A DNA stretch of 64,000 bases from the NCBI GenBank assembly GCA_038524795.1, contig JBCBIJ010000012.1, positions 39,747 through 103,746 of the forward strand, written 5' to 3'. This DNA comes from CALBPI01 sp038524795 (GTDB lineage: Bacteria; Pseudomonadota; Gammaproteobacteria; Steroidobacterales; Woeseiaceae). Of this stretch, positions 33,555-42,384 are shown in pieces. Numbering within the stretch: position 1 is the first letter of the stretch; the number at the start of each line of letters is the position of its first letter. Made by a program: the position numbers and the translations under genes. The notes beneath the pieces are model-generated. The model saw nothing but the letters and a program-made list of their open reading frames with translations, was not told where the DNA came from and ran no database searches.

Positions 33555-34844
33555 TTAGCGCTTACGGCGGGGGCGTCGCCTTTTGGTCGTGATTGGCGAC
33601 TCGGCTTCGCGTTTGGCCACCTCGGGTGCGAGGATGCGCTGAACCCGTGTTTCGGATAACGGATCAGCCTCGTCGCGGCGCCGCGCTCTCGCGTTTCGGT
33701 ACTTTAGGCGGTAGTCACCGATAACGACGATGTCGCTGTGCATCAGTGCCTGCTGGCGAACCTGCCTCGAGTTCACGGTCATGCCGTTGGTCGAGTTGAC
33801 GTCGATCAGGCTCGCGCCGTCCGGTTTGCAGATGATGATCGCGTGGTGCCGGCTGACCCAGCGCGAGGGCAGCACAATGTCGTTGTGGGGCGCGCGCCCG
33901 ATGAGCACCTTGCGGCGACGAATCACGTAACGCTCGAGCAGCTCACCGTTGCAATTGACGAGAATCTCGCCATAGGGCGCCTGGTCATCGCCCAGTGTTT
34001 CTGTGCCACCGTCGTCGAAGGGGACCGATGTTTGTGCATCGCCTGGGATGCGGCGGATTTCGGTGGCGTCCGACGGTTCTTCGAAGGCGTCGCCCGTTGG
34101 GCTCAGCATGTCTGCCGGCAGCGGTGCGTGCGCACCCACGGAATCGGCGACCAGACGTGTGATGCGGCCGGGCAGGCCGCGGCCCGCGTGCCAAAGCACT
34201 TCCACAGACTGGTCGTCGGTTTCCTGCTGGTTCGCTTCCAGCAGCATTTGGATGAGCTGGCGCGATTCTGCTTCTGCCATTGCCTCAACACGCGCCTCGC
34301 AGGCGACGCGTTTGCGGACCGGTTTCATGACTTCCGCGGCGATGATGTGGCTCAGGCCATCACCGCCTGCCAGAACCATGCGGTAGGTGCTCTGGCGCTG
34401 CTGTTTCATGTTGGCCAGCTCAACGATGAGCTTCAGGATCGGCGGCTTCGCCTCGTCGACGTTGTCGAAAGCCAGAATGGGCGGGGTGCCGTGGTCCGTC
34501 TGGTGCTGGGCGATGACGTGGGTCATGGCCAGAGACTCGGTCTCGTTGGCGTCGGGCAGCGGGTAGCCAAAGCGATCGAGGATGCTCAGAAGCACACCCG
34601 CCACTGTAGCGCCACGGACGTCGATGTGAACTGCGACCACATCGCCGTCGTGTTTTTTGCCGATGCGCTGAAGGTGTTCGGAAACGAGCGCTGAGAGTCC
34701 GCAGCCCGGGGCACCCGTGAGAATCGACAGGCCATGCGGTTGTGCATAGGCAGCCGCAAGACCCTCCAATGCCAGCTCCCTGCTGGCATCGGTCACGAAC
34801 GGCACTGGCGTGAAGCCAGCGGGTGGTTCAGTCGTCGCGGACAA
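33555..34844 (-). CDS. AAA (ExeA-like) ATPase-FHA fusion with degenerate P-loop
   Basis: This 429-aa protein has an N-terminal ExeA/GspA-like AAA domain (about 20-230) and a C-terminal FHA domain (about 300-390). The P-loop reads GAPGCGLSAL, so the invariant lysine is a leucine. The Walker B-like segment is ILAFDNVDEA. The FHA core is well kept: VLIGRAPHNDIVLPS, SRHHAII and STNGMTVNSRQV, as needed to bind phosphothreonine. The tail is strongly basic (TTKRRRPRRKR). It may be a scaffold in secretion, division or cell-wall signalling rather than an active ATPase. It is a single gene, divergent from ccmA. Confidence 0.8.
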   Translation of the reverse strand: MSATTEPPAGFTPVPFVTDASRELALEGLAAAYAQPHGLSILTGAPGCGLSALVSEHLQRIGKKHDGDVVAVHIDVRGATVAGVLLSILDRFGYPLPDANETESLAMTHVIAQHQTDHGTPPILAFDNVDEAKPPILKLIVELANMKQQRQSTYRMVLAGGDGLSHIIAAEVMKPVRKRVACEARVEAMAEAESRQLIQMLLEANQQETDDQSVEVLWHAGRGLPGRITRLVADSVGAHAPLPADMLSPTGDAFEEPSDATEIRRIPGDAQTSVPFDDGGTETLGDDQAPYGEILVNCNGELLERYVIRRRKVLIGRAPHNDIVLPSRWVSRHHAIIICKPDGASLIDVNSTNGMTVNSRQVRQQALMHSDIVVIGDYRLKYRNARARRRDEADPLSETRVQRILAPEVAKREAESPITTKRRRPRRKR

Positions 34845-34962
34845 GTAAGGCCCCTCATACTTGTTTTGTGTCGCGGTACGCCCCCAGTAATCGCGCCTAA
34901 CTGCTTGTGATTGTTAGGGCGAATCGCTGGCCGGCCAGTCTAACTGCGGCACGTCGATGGTG

Positions 34963-35000
34963 TAAAATGCGTACTAGCTCATGTGCCATTACGCGCACAT
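34963..35000 (+). promoter_or_regulatory. candidate ccm operon promoter region
   Basis: TAAAAT at 34963-34968 could be a -10 (weak -35 CTAACT 17 bp upstream). Just after it, ATGTGC (34981-34986) and GCACAT (34995-35000) form a 6-bp inverted repeat with an 8-bp centre, a possible operator. The remaining 115 bp to ccmA is AT-richer than its surroundings. Confidence 0.35.
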
Positions 35001-35116
35001 ATGTCTCACTGTGACAGGCTTCCCGCAGGCAGTTTCCGGCGTTTGGTAAAGTTGTTTCTCCAAAAATCGCGCAACCTATTGTTTCTTAATGCCCCTTAGT
35101 TTTCTCCGGACCCCAC

Positions 35117-35749
35117 TTGGAAACCCCGCTGTTTTCCGCACATGAGCTCGCTGTGTTTCGCGGCGAGCGGTGCCTGATTCAGGGCCTGTCGCTCGATGTG
35201 GCCGCTGGCGACATCGTGCACCTGGTGGGCCCAAATGGTTGTGGCAAGACGTCGCTCATGCGCGTCTTTGCAGGCCTTGCCACGCCTGAGCGTGGTGACG
35301 TGCACTGGCGCGGCGCGCCCATCCGCAGCCGCCTGCCCGAGTTCCATCAGAACCTGGCCTGGCTGGGGCACGCCGCCGGCCTCAAAGGCGACCTGACACT
35401 CGACGAGAACATCCGCTTTGACAACGCACTTCGCCGACGCGCAACACCGGAACGGATGACCGAGGTGCTGGAGCGCCTCGGACTCGCAAATCGGCGCGAT
35501 GTGGCGGCCCGTGGTTTGTCGGCGGGTCAGCGGCGACGCCTGGCGCTGGCGCGTGTGATGCTCTCCGATGCTGCGCTTTGGCTGCTCGATGAGCCGTTCA
35601 CGAATCTCGACGATAGTGGTCAAAACCTGGTTCGCGAGCTGTTCCGCGACCACGCGGCTGCCGCCGGGGCCATTGTGTTTGCGGCGCACAGCGCCGTTGA
35701 GATTGAGGGGCGGCCCGTACGTCGGCTCGCCTGGCAAGGTCATGGCTGA
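35117..35749 (+). CDS. ccmA: haem exporter ATP-binding subunit CcmA
   Basis: CcmA (210 aa) is the ATPase of the CcmABCD complex that releases holo-CcmE in cytochrome c maturation. Walker A is GPNGCGKTS (38-46), the signature is LSAGQRRRLALARVML, and Walker B is LWLLDEPF. I use the TTG at 35117, because the family N-terminus (LFSAHELAVFRGERCLIQGL) needs these residues and no in-frame ATG exists. The stop lies inside the ccmB start region with an 8-bp overlap. Confidence 0.93.
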   Translation: METPLFSAHELAVFRGERCLIQGLSLDVAAGDIVHLVGPNGCGKTSLMRVFAGLATPERGDVHWRGAPIRSRLPEFHQNLAWLGHAAGLKGDLTLDENIRFDNALRRRATPERMTEVLERLGLANRRDVAARGLSAGQRRRLALARVMLSDAALWLLDEPFTNLDDSGQNLVRELFRDHAAAAGAIVFAAHSAVEIEGRPVRRLAWQGHG

Positions 35750-36473
35750 CGGCGCCCGGGACACCGCGGTGGGCGCCGTGCGTCTGCGAGAGGCAGCCTT
35801 GCAGCCCTTTGCGAGCTTCGCCGCCGTGTTGTCTCGCGAGCTGCAGCTGGCGGTTCGGCGGCCCGCAGACGTGCTCAATCCACTGTTCTTTTTTGCTGTT
35901 GTGGCGACCCTGTTCCCGCTGGCCGTAAGCCCGTTGCCGCAGGTGCTCGAGGTGATCGGGCCCGGCATTGTCTGGGTGGCTGCGCTGCTGGCCGCGTTGC
36001 TGCCGTTGAACGGGCTTTTTGGTCAAGATTTCGACGACGGCACGCTCGAACACTATGTCATGTCGGGACAGAGTCTCGTGGCCATTTGTTTCGCGAAAAC
36101 TGTGGCCTTGTGGTTAGTCGCTGCGCTGCCGCTTGTGCTAGTTTCCTCGCTGGTTGCGGAGACCTACCGGTTGCCGCTGCAGGCCTTGCCGGTACTGGTG
36201 CTTGCGCTGGGTGTTGGCAGCTTCGCGTTGTGCGCTTTGGGCGCTGTCGCGGCGGCGCTCACGGTGGGCGTGCAAAGGGCTAGTGCATTGATCGCGCTGC
36301 TCGTGTTGCCGCTCATGGTACCCGTGCTGATTTTCGGCACGCGGGCCGTGTCACTGGCCGCCGCCGGTGACCCTGTCGCGGGCCCCGTGTACCTGTTGCT
36401 GGCCATTGGACTGGCCGCCGCCTTACTGGCGCCAATCGCAACCGCTTTGGCATTGAGAATCAGCCTCGACTGA
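35742..36473 (+). CDS. ccmB: haem exporter permease CcmB
   Basis: CcmB (243 aa) is the membrane subunit of the CcmAB ABC module. Six hydrophobic helices are visible, beginning with PADVLNPLFFFAVVATLFPLA. The family motif PGIVWVAALLAALLPLNGLFGQDFDDGTLE is kept. The ATG at 35742 overlaps the ccmA stop by 8 bp. The protein has a roughly 20-residue N-terminal extension compared with E. coli CcmB. Confidence 0.93.
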   Translation: MADGARDTAVGAVRLREAALQPFASFAAVLSRELQLAVRRPADVLNPLFFFAVVATLFPLAVSPLPQVLEVIGPGIVWVAALLAALLPLNGLFGQDFDDGTLEHYVMSGQSLVAICFAKTVALWLVAALPLVLVSSLVAETYRLPLQALPVLVLALGVGSFALCALGAVAAALTVGVQRASALIALLVLPLMVPVLIFGTRAVSLAAAGDPVAGPVYLLLAIGLAAALLAPIATALALRISLD

Positions 36474-36513
36474 GGCACCGGAACGAAACGGACAACAGAC
36501 GACGTACACGCTT

Positions 36514-37263
36514 ATGTGGAAGTGGTTTCACCAACTGGCATCGCCACCGCATTTCTACCGCCTCGCGGGGCTGTGGGCGCCCTGGTTTATGGGGGCGGCG
36601 CTCGTACTCATGGCCTACAGCCTCTATGCGGGGCTTGTGCTGGCGCCGATGGACTACCAACAGAAGGATGCGTTTCGCATCATTTACGTCCACGTGCCCT
36701 CGGCCTATCTGTCATTGATGGCTTACACGATGATGGCGGTGGCCTCGGCTATCGGTCTCATTTGGCGGATGAAGCTCGCGCACGCCGTCGCGGCGTCGGC
36801 GGCACCTATCGGCGCATCGTTTACGTTCCTCGCGCTCTTCACGGGCTCCGTCTGGGGTTACCCCATGTGGGGAACCTGGTGGGAGTGGAGCGATCCGAGA
36901 ATGATGACGGAGCTCATACTGCTGTTCCTCTACCTCGGGTACATGGCACTGCGCGCGGCGTTCGAAGACCGCAAGCGCGCCGACCGCGCCGGGGCCGTGC
37001 TGGCCATCGTCGGTGTGGTCAACGTGGTGCTCGTGCATTACTCGGTGGAATGGTGGAGCTCGCTGCACCAGGGCCAGACGATCATGAATGAGAATGCGAC
37101 CATGCCCGCCAGCATGCTGACACCGCTGCTGACGATGATCCTCGCGTTCACGCTGTTCTTCGGCGCGCTGATGTTCTCGCGTTTGCGAGGCGAAGTGCTG
37201 CTGCGGGAATCGAACGCGCGCTGGGTCCGGCGGCTGGTGGCCGAGGAGGCCGCGCATGCTTGA
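36514..37263 (+). CDS. ccmC: haem transporter/handling protein CcmC
   Basis: CcmC (249 aa) transfers haem to CcmE in the inner membrane. Six helices are visible, as are the conserved haem-ligand histidines H60 (YVHVPSAY) and H185 or H175 (VHYSVEWWSSLHQG). The tryptophan-rich motif reads MWGTWWEWSDPRMM, while the usual form is WGTWWxWDxRLT, so one residue seems inserted or shifted around the aspartate. It overlaps ccmD by 8 bp. Confidence 0.93.
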   Translation: MWKWFHQLASPPHFYRLAGLWAPWFMGAALVLMAYSLYAGLVLAPMDYQQKDAFRIIYVHVPSAYLSLMAYTMMAVASAIGLIWRMKLAHAVAASAAPIGASFTFLALFTGSVWGYPMWGTWWEWSDPRMMTELILLFLYLGYMALRAAFEDRKRADRAGAVLAIVGVVNVVLVHYSVEWWSSLHQGQTIMNENATMPASMLTPLLTMILAFTLFFGALMFSRLRGEVLLRESNARWVRRLVAEEAAHA

Positions 37264-37447
37264 GTTTTTCGCAATGGGCGGTTACGCGCTGTACGTCTGG
37301 AGCGCGTTTGGCGTCACCCTGGTCGTGCTTGCCGGCAACTGGTGGTTCGCGCGACGTCGCCACGCCCAGATCATTGCGACGCTGCGCCGCAGCGCACAGG
37401 TGGATTCGCCCGAGGCACAGCCCGGATTTAAGGAGGTCATGACGTGA
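37256..37447 (+). CDS. ccmD: haem exporter accessory protein CcmD
   Basis: CcmD (63 aa) is a small membrane protein that helps release holo-CcmE from the CcmAB complex. It shows the typical start FFAMGGYALYVWSAFGVTLVVL, one transmembrane helix and a basic cytosolic segment (FARRRHAQ). The ATG overlaps the ccmC stop by 8 bp, and its stop overlaps the ccmE GTG start by 4 bp. Confidence 0.9.
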   Translation: MLEFFAMGGYALYVWSAFGVTLVVLAGNWWFARRRHAQIIATLRRSAQVDSPEAQPGFKEVMT

Positions 37448-37881
37448 CACCCAAGCAACAGCGCATGCTGTCCGTCGGCATGCTCCTTGTGGGCCTGGTC
37501 GTGGTGTCGGCACTGAGTATCGGTGCGCTACGCGAGAACACGGGATTCTATCTGGAGCTCGACGAAGTGGCGGCGGGTGAGTTTCCGACGGACCGGCGGT
37601 TTCGCGTCGGTGGTCTGGTGGCGGAGGGTAGCCTGAACCGCGAGCCGGGCAGCCTAGAACTTCAGTTCACGCTGACAGACACCGCAAACACCTTGCTCGT
37701 GTCCTACACGGGGGTGTTGCCAGACCTGTTCCGTGATGGACAAGGGATTATCGCCCACGGTCGCATGGGCTCCGACGGGGTGTTTGTCGCCGACGAAGTG
37801 CTTGCCAAGCATGACGAGAACTACATGCCACCCGAGGTGGCCGATTCGCTCGAGAAGCAGGGCTACCAGGCGGCGGAGTAA
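37444..37881 (+). CDS. ccmE: periplasmic haem chaperone CcmE
   Basis: CcmE (145 aa) binds haem covalently and delivers it to CcmF/H. It has an N-terminal anchor (about residues 8-28), the OB-fold core with FRVGGLVAEGS and YTGVLPDLFRDGQ, and the haem-binding H123 and Tyr127 in LAKHDENYMPP. The start is a GTG overlapping the ccmD stop. Confidence 0.95.
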   Translation: MTPKQQRMLSVGMLLVGLVVVSALSIGALRENTGFYLELDEVAAGEFPTDRRFRVGGLVAEGSLNREPGSLELQFTLTDTANTLLVSYTGVLPDLFRDGQGIIAHGRMGSDGVFVADEVLAKHDENYMPPEVADSLEKQGYQAAE

Positions 37882-37884
37882 CCC

Positions 37885-39864
37885 ATGATCGCGGAACTCG
37901 GGCAAATCGCCCTGATCATCGCACTCATCCTTGCCGTGCTGCAGGGTGTGTTGCCACTCATCGGTGCGCAGCGTAACGACGCCGCCCTGATGGCCTTCGC
38001 CCGGCCCGCCGCAGTGGCGCAGTTTGGCTTTATCGCTATCGCCTTCGGCATTCTTGTTAACGCATTCGTGCTCAACGATTTCTCGTTGACCTACGTTGCC
38101 AACAACTCCAACAGCGAACTGCCGACGATGTACCGCGTCGCGGCCGTGTGGGGCGCCCACGAGGGCTCCATGCTCTTGTGGGTGCTCATCCTTGCGACCT
38201 GGACACTGGCTGTTGCCTGGCGCTCGCGTTCGCTGCCCGAAGACATGGTCGCGCGTGTGCTGGGCGTGCTCGGGCTCATCAGCGTGGGCACGCTGGCCTT
38301 CATCCTCTTCACCTCGAATCCGTTCTGGCGCTTACAACCCGCGGCGCTCGACGGCGCCGATCTGAACCCGCTGTTGCAAGACCCGGCACTCGTGATTCAC
38401 CCGCCCATGCTCTACGTGGGGTACGTCGGCTTATCGGTGGCATTCGCGTTCGCCATTGCGGCCATGTTGTCAGGCCGGCTCGACCGCCAGTGGGCGCGCT
38501 GGACGCGGCCTTGGACCACGGCGGCCTGGGTGTTCCTGACACTTGGTATCGCGCTTGGCAGCTGGTGGGCGTACTACGAGCTCGGCTGGGGCGGCTGGTG
38601 GTTCTGGGACCCGGTCGAGAACGCCTCCTTCATGCCGTGGCTCGCGGCAACAGCACTCTTTCATTCGCTGGCCGTGACCGAAACGCGCGGGCTGTTCAAG
38701 AGCTGGACGCTGCTGCTCGCCATCATGGCGTTTTCGTTGAGCCTGCTGGGCACGTTCCTTGTGCGCTCGGGCATCCTCGTATCCGTACATGCGTTCGCGA
38801 GTGACCCTGCGCGCGGCTATTTCATACTCGCGTTTTTGTTTGTAGTGATTGGTGTGGCACTGGCCTTGTACGCCTGGCGCGCGCCCGGGCTCGACACCGC
38901 GGGTGGTTTCCAGGCCAGCTCTCGCGAGACATTCTTGCTCGTGAACAACGTGCTGCTCGTGGTCGCTGCCGCGCTTATTTTGATCGGCACGCTGTACCCG
39001 TTGTTCGTGGACTATTTCTCTGGCGCCAAGGTGTCCGTGGGCGCGCCCGTGTTTGAGCTCGCGTTCGTGATTCCCATGCTGCCACTTGTCGTACTTATGG
39101 GCGTGGGCATGCACGCAACCTGGCGCACCGGCAACCTGCTGGAGACTCTGTCGCGCTTCAAGTGGCACATCGCTGCGGCGCTGGCTATTGGCATAGCGCT
39201 GCCTGTATTCGGTTTCGGGGCGCCCGGGCCGCTCACGGTCGTCGGCACCACGGCCGCGGTTTGGCTCGTACTCGCGTCGCTGTCCGAACCCGTGCAGGCC
39301 CTTACGGGCAAGAAGCGCGTGTCGGCCGCGCGCATGGGCATGCATGTCGCACACCTGGGTGTGGGCGTGTTCACTCTGGGTGTGGCCATCGTGACGTCTT
39401 ATGGCATCGAAGCCGACCGTTCGATCCGTCCCGGTGAGACGGTGGCCGTGGCCGGACACGAATTCACGCTGAACCGCTTTGATGCCGTTAGTGGTCCCAA
39501 CTACGACGCCATCCGCGGGACGGTCGCCGTGACGCGTGACGGCGACGCCGTGGCAACGCTTGCGCCCGAGAAGCGACGGTACCGTCAGCAGCAAAGCCCG
39601 ATGACCGAGGCCGGCATCGACGCGTCGCTGGGCCGCGATCTGTTCGTGGCACTGGGCGACCCGCTGGGCGATGACGCCTGGTCCGTGCGCATTCAGTACA
39701 AGCCCATGATTCGACTCATCTGGCTCGGCTGCATCATCATGGCGCTCGGCGGCCTCGTCGCCATGACGGACCGTCGCTACCGGGTTCGTGAGTCGGCAAC
39801 GGCCAAGGCGGGCGCAAGTGATGCCGCGGCCGCCGCCACCACGCCGGCGCAGGAAGCAGGCTGA
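37885..39864 (+). CDS. ccmF: haem lyase subunit CcmF
   Basis: CcmF (659 aa) is the large polytopic subunit of the haem lyase that attaches haem to apocytochrome c. The WWD-type tryptophan-rich motif is in GGWWFWDPVENASFMPW. Conserved His residues are in VIHPPMLY, WGAHEGS and similar segments, and there are about 15 hydrophobic helices. A periplasmic loop near the C-terminus and an Ala-rich tail complete it. It starts 3 bp after ccmE and ends one base before ccmG. Confidence 0.96.
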   Translation: MIAELGQIALIIALILAVLQGVLPLIGAQRNDAALMAFARPAAVAQFGFIAIAFGILVNAFVLNDFSLTYVANNSNSELPTMYRVAAVWGAHEGSMLLWVLILATWTLAVAWRSRSLPEDMVARVLGVLGLISVGTLAFILFTSNPFWRLQPAALDGADLNPLLQDPALVIHPPMLYVGYVGLSVAFAFAIAAMLSGRLDRQWARWTRPWTTAAWVFLTLGIALGSWWAYYELGWGGWWFWDPVENASFMPWLAATALFHSLAVTETRGLFKSWTLLLAIMAFSLSLLGTFLVRSGILVSVHAFASDPARGYFILAFLFVVIGVALALYAWRAPGLDTAGGFQASSRETFLLVNNVLLVVAAALILIGTLYPLFVDYFSGAKVSVGAPVFELAFVIPMLPLVVLMGVGMHATWRTGNLLETLSRFKWHIAAALAIGIALPVFGFGAPGPLTVVGTTAAVWLVLASLSEPVQALTGKKRVSAARMGMHVAHLGVGVFTLGVAIVTSYGIEADRSIRPGETVAVAGHEFTLNRFDAVSGPNYDAIRGTVAVTRDGDAVATLAPEKRRYRQQQSPMTEAGIDASLGRDLFVALGDPLGDDAWSVRIQYKPMIRLIWLGCIIMALGGLVAMTDRRYRVRESATAKAGASDAAAAATTPAQEAG

Positions 39865-39865
39865 G

Positions 39866-40399
39866 ATGCGTTTTGCACTGCCGCTGGCTGTGTTTATTGC
39901 ATTGGGCGCATTGTTTGCGTTCGGGTTGACGCGTGATCCGACGCTGATCCCGTCGCCGCTACTGGATCAACCGCTGCCGAGTTTTTCGTTGCCCAACCTC
40001 GCCGACCCCGAGGAAGCGGTGACGGAGCAGGCGCTGGCTGGAAAGCCCGCGTTGCTCAACATCTGGGGCAGCTGGTGTGCGCAGTGCGGCACCGAACACG
40101 CGTTTCTCATGGAGCTGGCTCGCAACGGCGTACCCATCGTCGGGCTGAATTGGAACGACGAACAGGCCTCTGCACGCGCCTGGCTCGAACGCCTGGGGGA
40201 CCCTTACGTCGTAACGGCCGTCGACGTCGAGGGCCGGGTCGCCATCGATCTGGGCGTTTACGGTGCACCCGAGACGTTTCTCGTCGATGGCGGTGGCACC
40301 ATTATCTACAAATACATCGGGCCGCTGACGCCGCAGGTGTGGCGTGACGAATTCATGCCGCGACTCTCGCAACTGAGTTCGGGAGGCGCCGGTGATTGA
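39866..40399 (+). CDS. ccmG: thiol:disulfide interchange protein CcmG/DsbE
   Basis: CcmG (177 aa) keeps the haem-binding cysteines of apocytochrome c reduced. It has an N-terminal anchor (residues 4-21) and a thioredoxin domain with active site WCAQC (C71, C74), followed by GTEHAFL, and a cis-Pro loop YGAPETFLVDG. I use the ATG at 39866, one base after the ccmF stop; the open frame further upstream lies inside ccmF. Its end overlaps the ccmH GTG start by 8 bp. Confidence 0.94.
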   Translation: MRFALPLAVFIALGALFAFGLTRDPTLIPSPLLDQPLPSFSLPNLADPEEAVTEQALAGKPALLNIWGSWCAQCGTEHAFLMELARNGVPIVGLNWNDEQASARAWLERLGDPYVVTAVDVEGRVAIDLGVYGAPETFLVDGGGTIIYKYIGPLTPQVWRDEFMPRLSQLSSGGAGD

Positions 40400-40817
40400 G
40401 GTGCTTGCGAAGGCGTTCGTCATTGCGGCGCTTCTCGGCGTGTCGGCAATGGCGGTCGCCATCGACTCCGAGCGCGCGTTCGAGGACGACGCGATGCAGG
40501 CGCGCTACCAGCGGCTTATCGCTGAGGTGCGCTGCCTGACCTGTCAGAACCAGTCGATCAAGGATTCCAACGCGCCGCTCGCGCGCGACCTGCGCGCCGT
40601 CGTGCGTGAACAGATGGAAGCCGGTGCCAGCGACGCGGAGATCTACGCCTTCCTGCAGGCGCGCTACGGTGACTTTGCGCTGTACAAGCCGCCGTTCTCG
40701 GCGCGTACCGCGCTGCTCTGGTTGTCACCCGTGGTGCTCGTTGCGCTGGGTGGCTTTGCCATCGTCCGAGTCGTGCGTCGACGCGCGAACATGGACATCG
40801 GAGTGGACGGGGCCTAA
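40392..40817 (+). CDS. ccmH: cytochrome c maturation protein CcmH (CcmL-type)
   Basis: This 141-aa protein has a signal/anchor sequence, the conserved VRCLTCQNQSIKDS motif (C48, C51) that receives electrons from CcmG or holds apocytochrome c, and a C-terminal membrane helix (LLWLSPVVLVALGGFAIV). It is the short form with the TPR part on a separate gene (ccmI). The start is a GTG inside the ccmG end. Confidence 0.94.
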   Translation: MIEVLAKAFVIAALLGVSAMAVAIDSERAFEDDAMQARYQRLIAEVRCLTCQNQSIKDSNAPLARDLRAVVREQMEAGASDAEIYAFLQARYGDFALYKPPFSARTALLWLSPVVLVALGGFAIVRVVRRRANMDIGVDGA

Positions 40818-41822
40818 ATGGGCGCAAGCTTTTACGTGCTTGCCGCGGTCATGCTGCTCGCGGGGTTTCTGCTGGCCGGCTGGCCGTTGTTGCGTGAGCG
40901 CCGCCTGGGTATCGCCGCACTGGTGGCTGTCGCACTGGCCGGCGGTGGCGCCGCGCTGTATCCAATCGCGAGTAACTATCAGCCCCTGAGTGCCAGTTAT
41001 CTGGCGCTGCTCGACGCACAGGACGAGGCCGGCGTGCGCAGCGCTGCGGCGTCGCTGTCACAGGAGCTCATGGCGCGCCCCGACGACTTCCGCGGCTGGC
41101 GCTTGCTTGGGCGCGCGCGGCTGGAGATCAACGAGTTTGCTGATGCCGAGTTCGCACTGCGCCAGGCGCTGCGTGTGGCCCCCGGTCCCGACCCGGAGCT
41201 GCTCCTGTTGCTTGGGCAGTCCATCAGTTTCGGCGCCTCGAACAGCATCCCGCCTGAGGCGGCCGATCTGTTCATCCAGTCCTACGAGATGGCGCCCAAT
41301 ATTCCCGGAGCCATGTGGTATGCCGGATTGGCACACGCCTCACGCGGCGAGAACCTCGCAGCTGCCGCAGCCTGGGAGGCGCTGCTCGCGCGGTCGCCAC
41401 CACCGGAGGTGGCGTCGTTGCTTCGTGAGCAGATCGCCGTGCTGCGCGCAACATCGCAGCCCGCATCAGCCGACGCATCCGCACTGACCCTGGCCGTGCG
41501 TCTGGGCGACACGCCCGAGGCAGCCTGGCCTGCCACGGCGCGTCTGTTTGTGTCGGTGCGTGACGCGGAGCGTCCCGGACCGCCGCTCGCTGCGGCGCAG
41601 TACGCACCTGACGTTTTGCCCGTCACGGTCGCACTCGGTGACGCGGATGCCATGATCGCGGGTCGCACGATCAGCTCTGCAACGCGATACGAAATCGTGG
41701 CACGGGTGTCGATGAATGGTGACCCCATCGGCGGCTCGGGTGACTGGGTGGGGCGGCTGAGTATCGAGCGCACTGAGATCGACGGTCCCATTGAGCTTGT
41801 CATTGATACAGTAACGCCATGA
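40818..41822 (+). CDS. ccmI: cytochrome c maturation TPR protein CcmI
   Basis: This 334-aa protein has two N-terminal membrane helices (about 4-24 and 31-48), then TPR-like repeats (about 75-210, including GWRLLGRARLEINEFADAE) and a C-terminal beta-rich domain (about 225-334, including LFVSVRDAERPGPPLAA). CcmI holds the C-terminus of apocytochrome c for haem ligation. It directly follows ccmH, and its stop overlaps the thioesterase ATG by 4 bp. Confidence 0.9.
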   Translation: MGASFYVLAAVMLLAGFLLAGWPLLRERRLGIAALVAVALAGGGAALYPIASNYQPLSASYLALLDAQDEAGVRSAAASLSQELMARPDDFRGWRLLGRARLEINEFADAEFALRQALRVAPGPDPELLLLLGQSISFGASNSIPPEAADLFIQSYEMAPNIPGAMWYAGLAHASRGENLAAAAAWEALLARSPPPEVASLLREQIAVLRATSQPASADASALTLAVRLGDTPEAAWPATARLFVSVRDAERPGPPLAAAQYAPDVLPVTVALGDADAMIAGRTISSATRYEIVARVSMNGDPIGGSGDWVGRLSIERTEIDGPIELVIDTVTP

Positions 41823-42223
41823 CCACGTCCTTCGACATCGACGGCAGCAACTGTTTTGCCTGCAGTTCGACCAATCCCATCGGGCTCAAAATCTGTTTCA
41901 GTATGGAAGGCGAGTTGTGCGTTGCCGAATTCACGCCTGGGCCCAATCACGTGGGCTACAACGACGTCGTGCACGGCGGCATCCTGTTTACGACGATGGA
42001 TGACGTCATGGCGAACTGGCTTTGCCTGCAGGGCCGGCGCGCCTACACAGGGAAAGCCAACATTCGCTACCGACGCGAGGCCCGTGTGGGCGAGACGTTG
42101 AGGCTTGAGGGCGCTTGCATGCGGGAGCGTCGGCGGCTTGTAGAGCTCACTGCGCGTGCGCTGATTCCTGCGACGGGCGAGGTCGTCTGTGAGGCAGAAG
42201 GCACATTCATGTTGACCGGCTAG
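41819..42223 (+). CDS. PaaI-family hotdog thioesterase
   Basis: This 134-aa protein is a single hotdog domain with the motif NDVVHGGILFTTMDDVMANWL and a C-terminal beta-strand region GEVVCEAEGTFML. It probably hydrolyses an acyl-CoA. An ATGA overlap couples it to ccmI, so it is transcribed with the ccm operon, although no cytochrome-related role is known for this family. Two cysteines near the start (NCFACSSTNPIGLKI) match the variant with an N-terminal CxxC-like element. Confidence 0.83.
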   Translation: MTTSFDIDGSNCFACSSTNPIGLKICFSMEGELCVAEFTPGPNHVGYNDVVHGGILFTTMDDVMANWLCLQGRRAYTGKANIRYRREARVGETLRLEGACMRERRRLVELTARALIPATGEVVCEAEGTFMLTG

Positions 42224-42384
42224 GGCGCCGATGCGATTTTTGGGCATGGTGGCGGACGTGGTCGTTTTGGGGCGGCGACCCGCTGAGTTGACAAGCTACC
42301 CGGTCGAGGTACAGATCGATGGCCCCGTCGTCACAGGCGACAGCAGGCAGACTTTGCGCCGCGATCGTTTCCGCGATCTCACGG

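Noticed and set aside
38470..39594. 374-codon minus-strand frame opposite ccmF
   Set aside because: It is a shadow of ccmF with a low-complexity, basic translation and no ribosome binding site.
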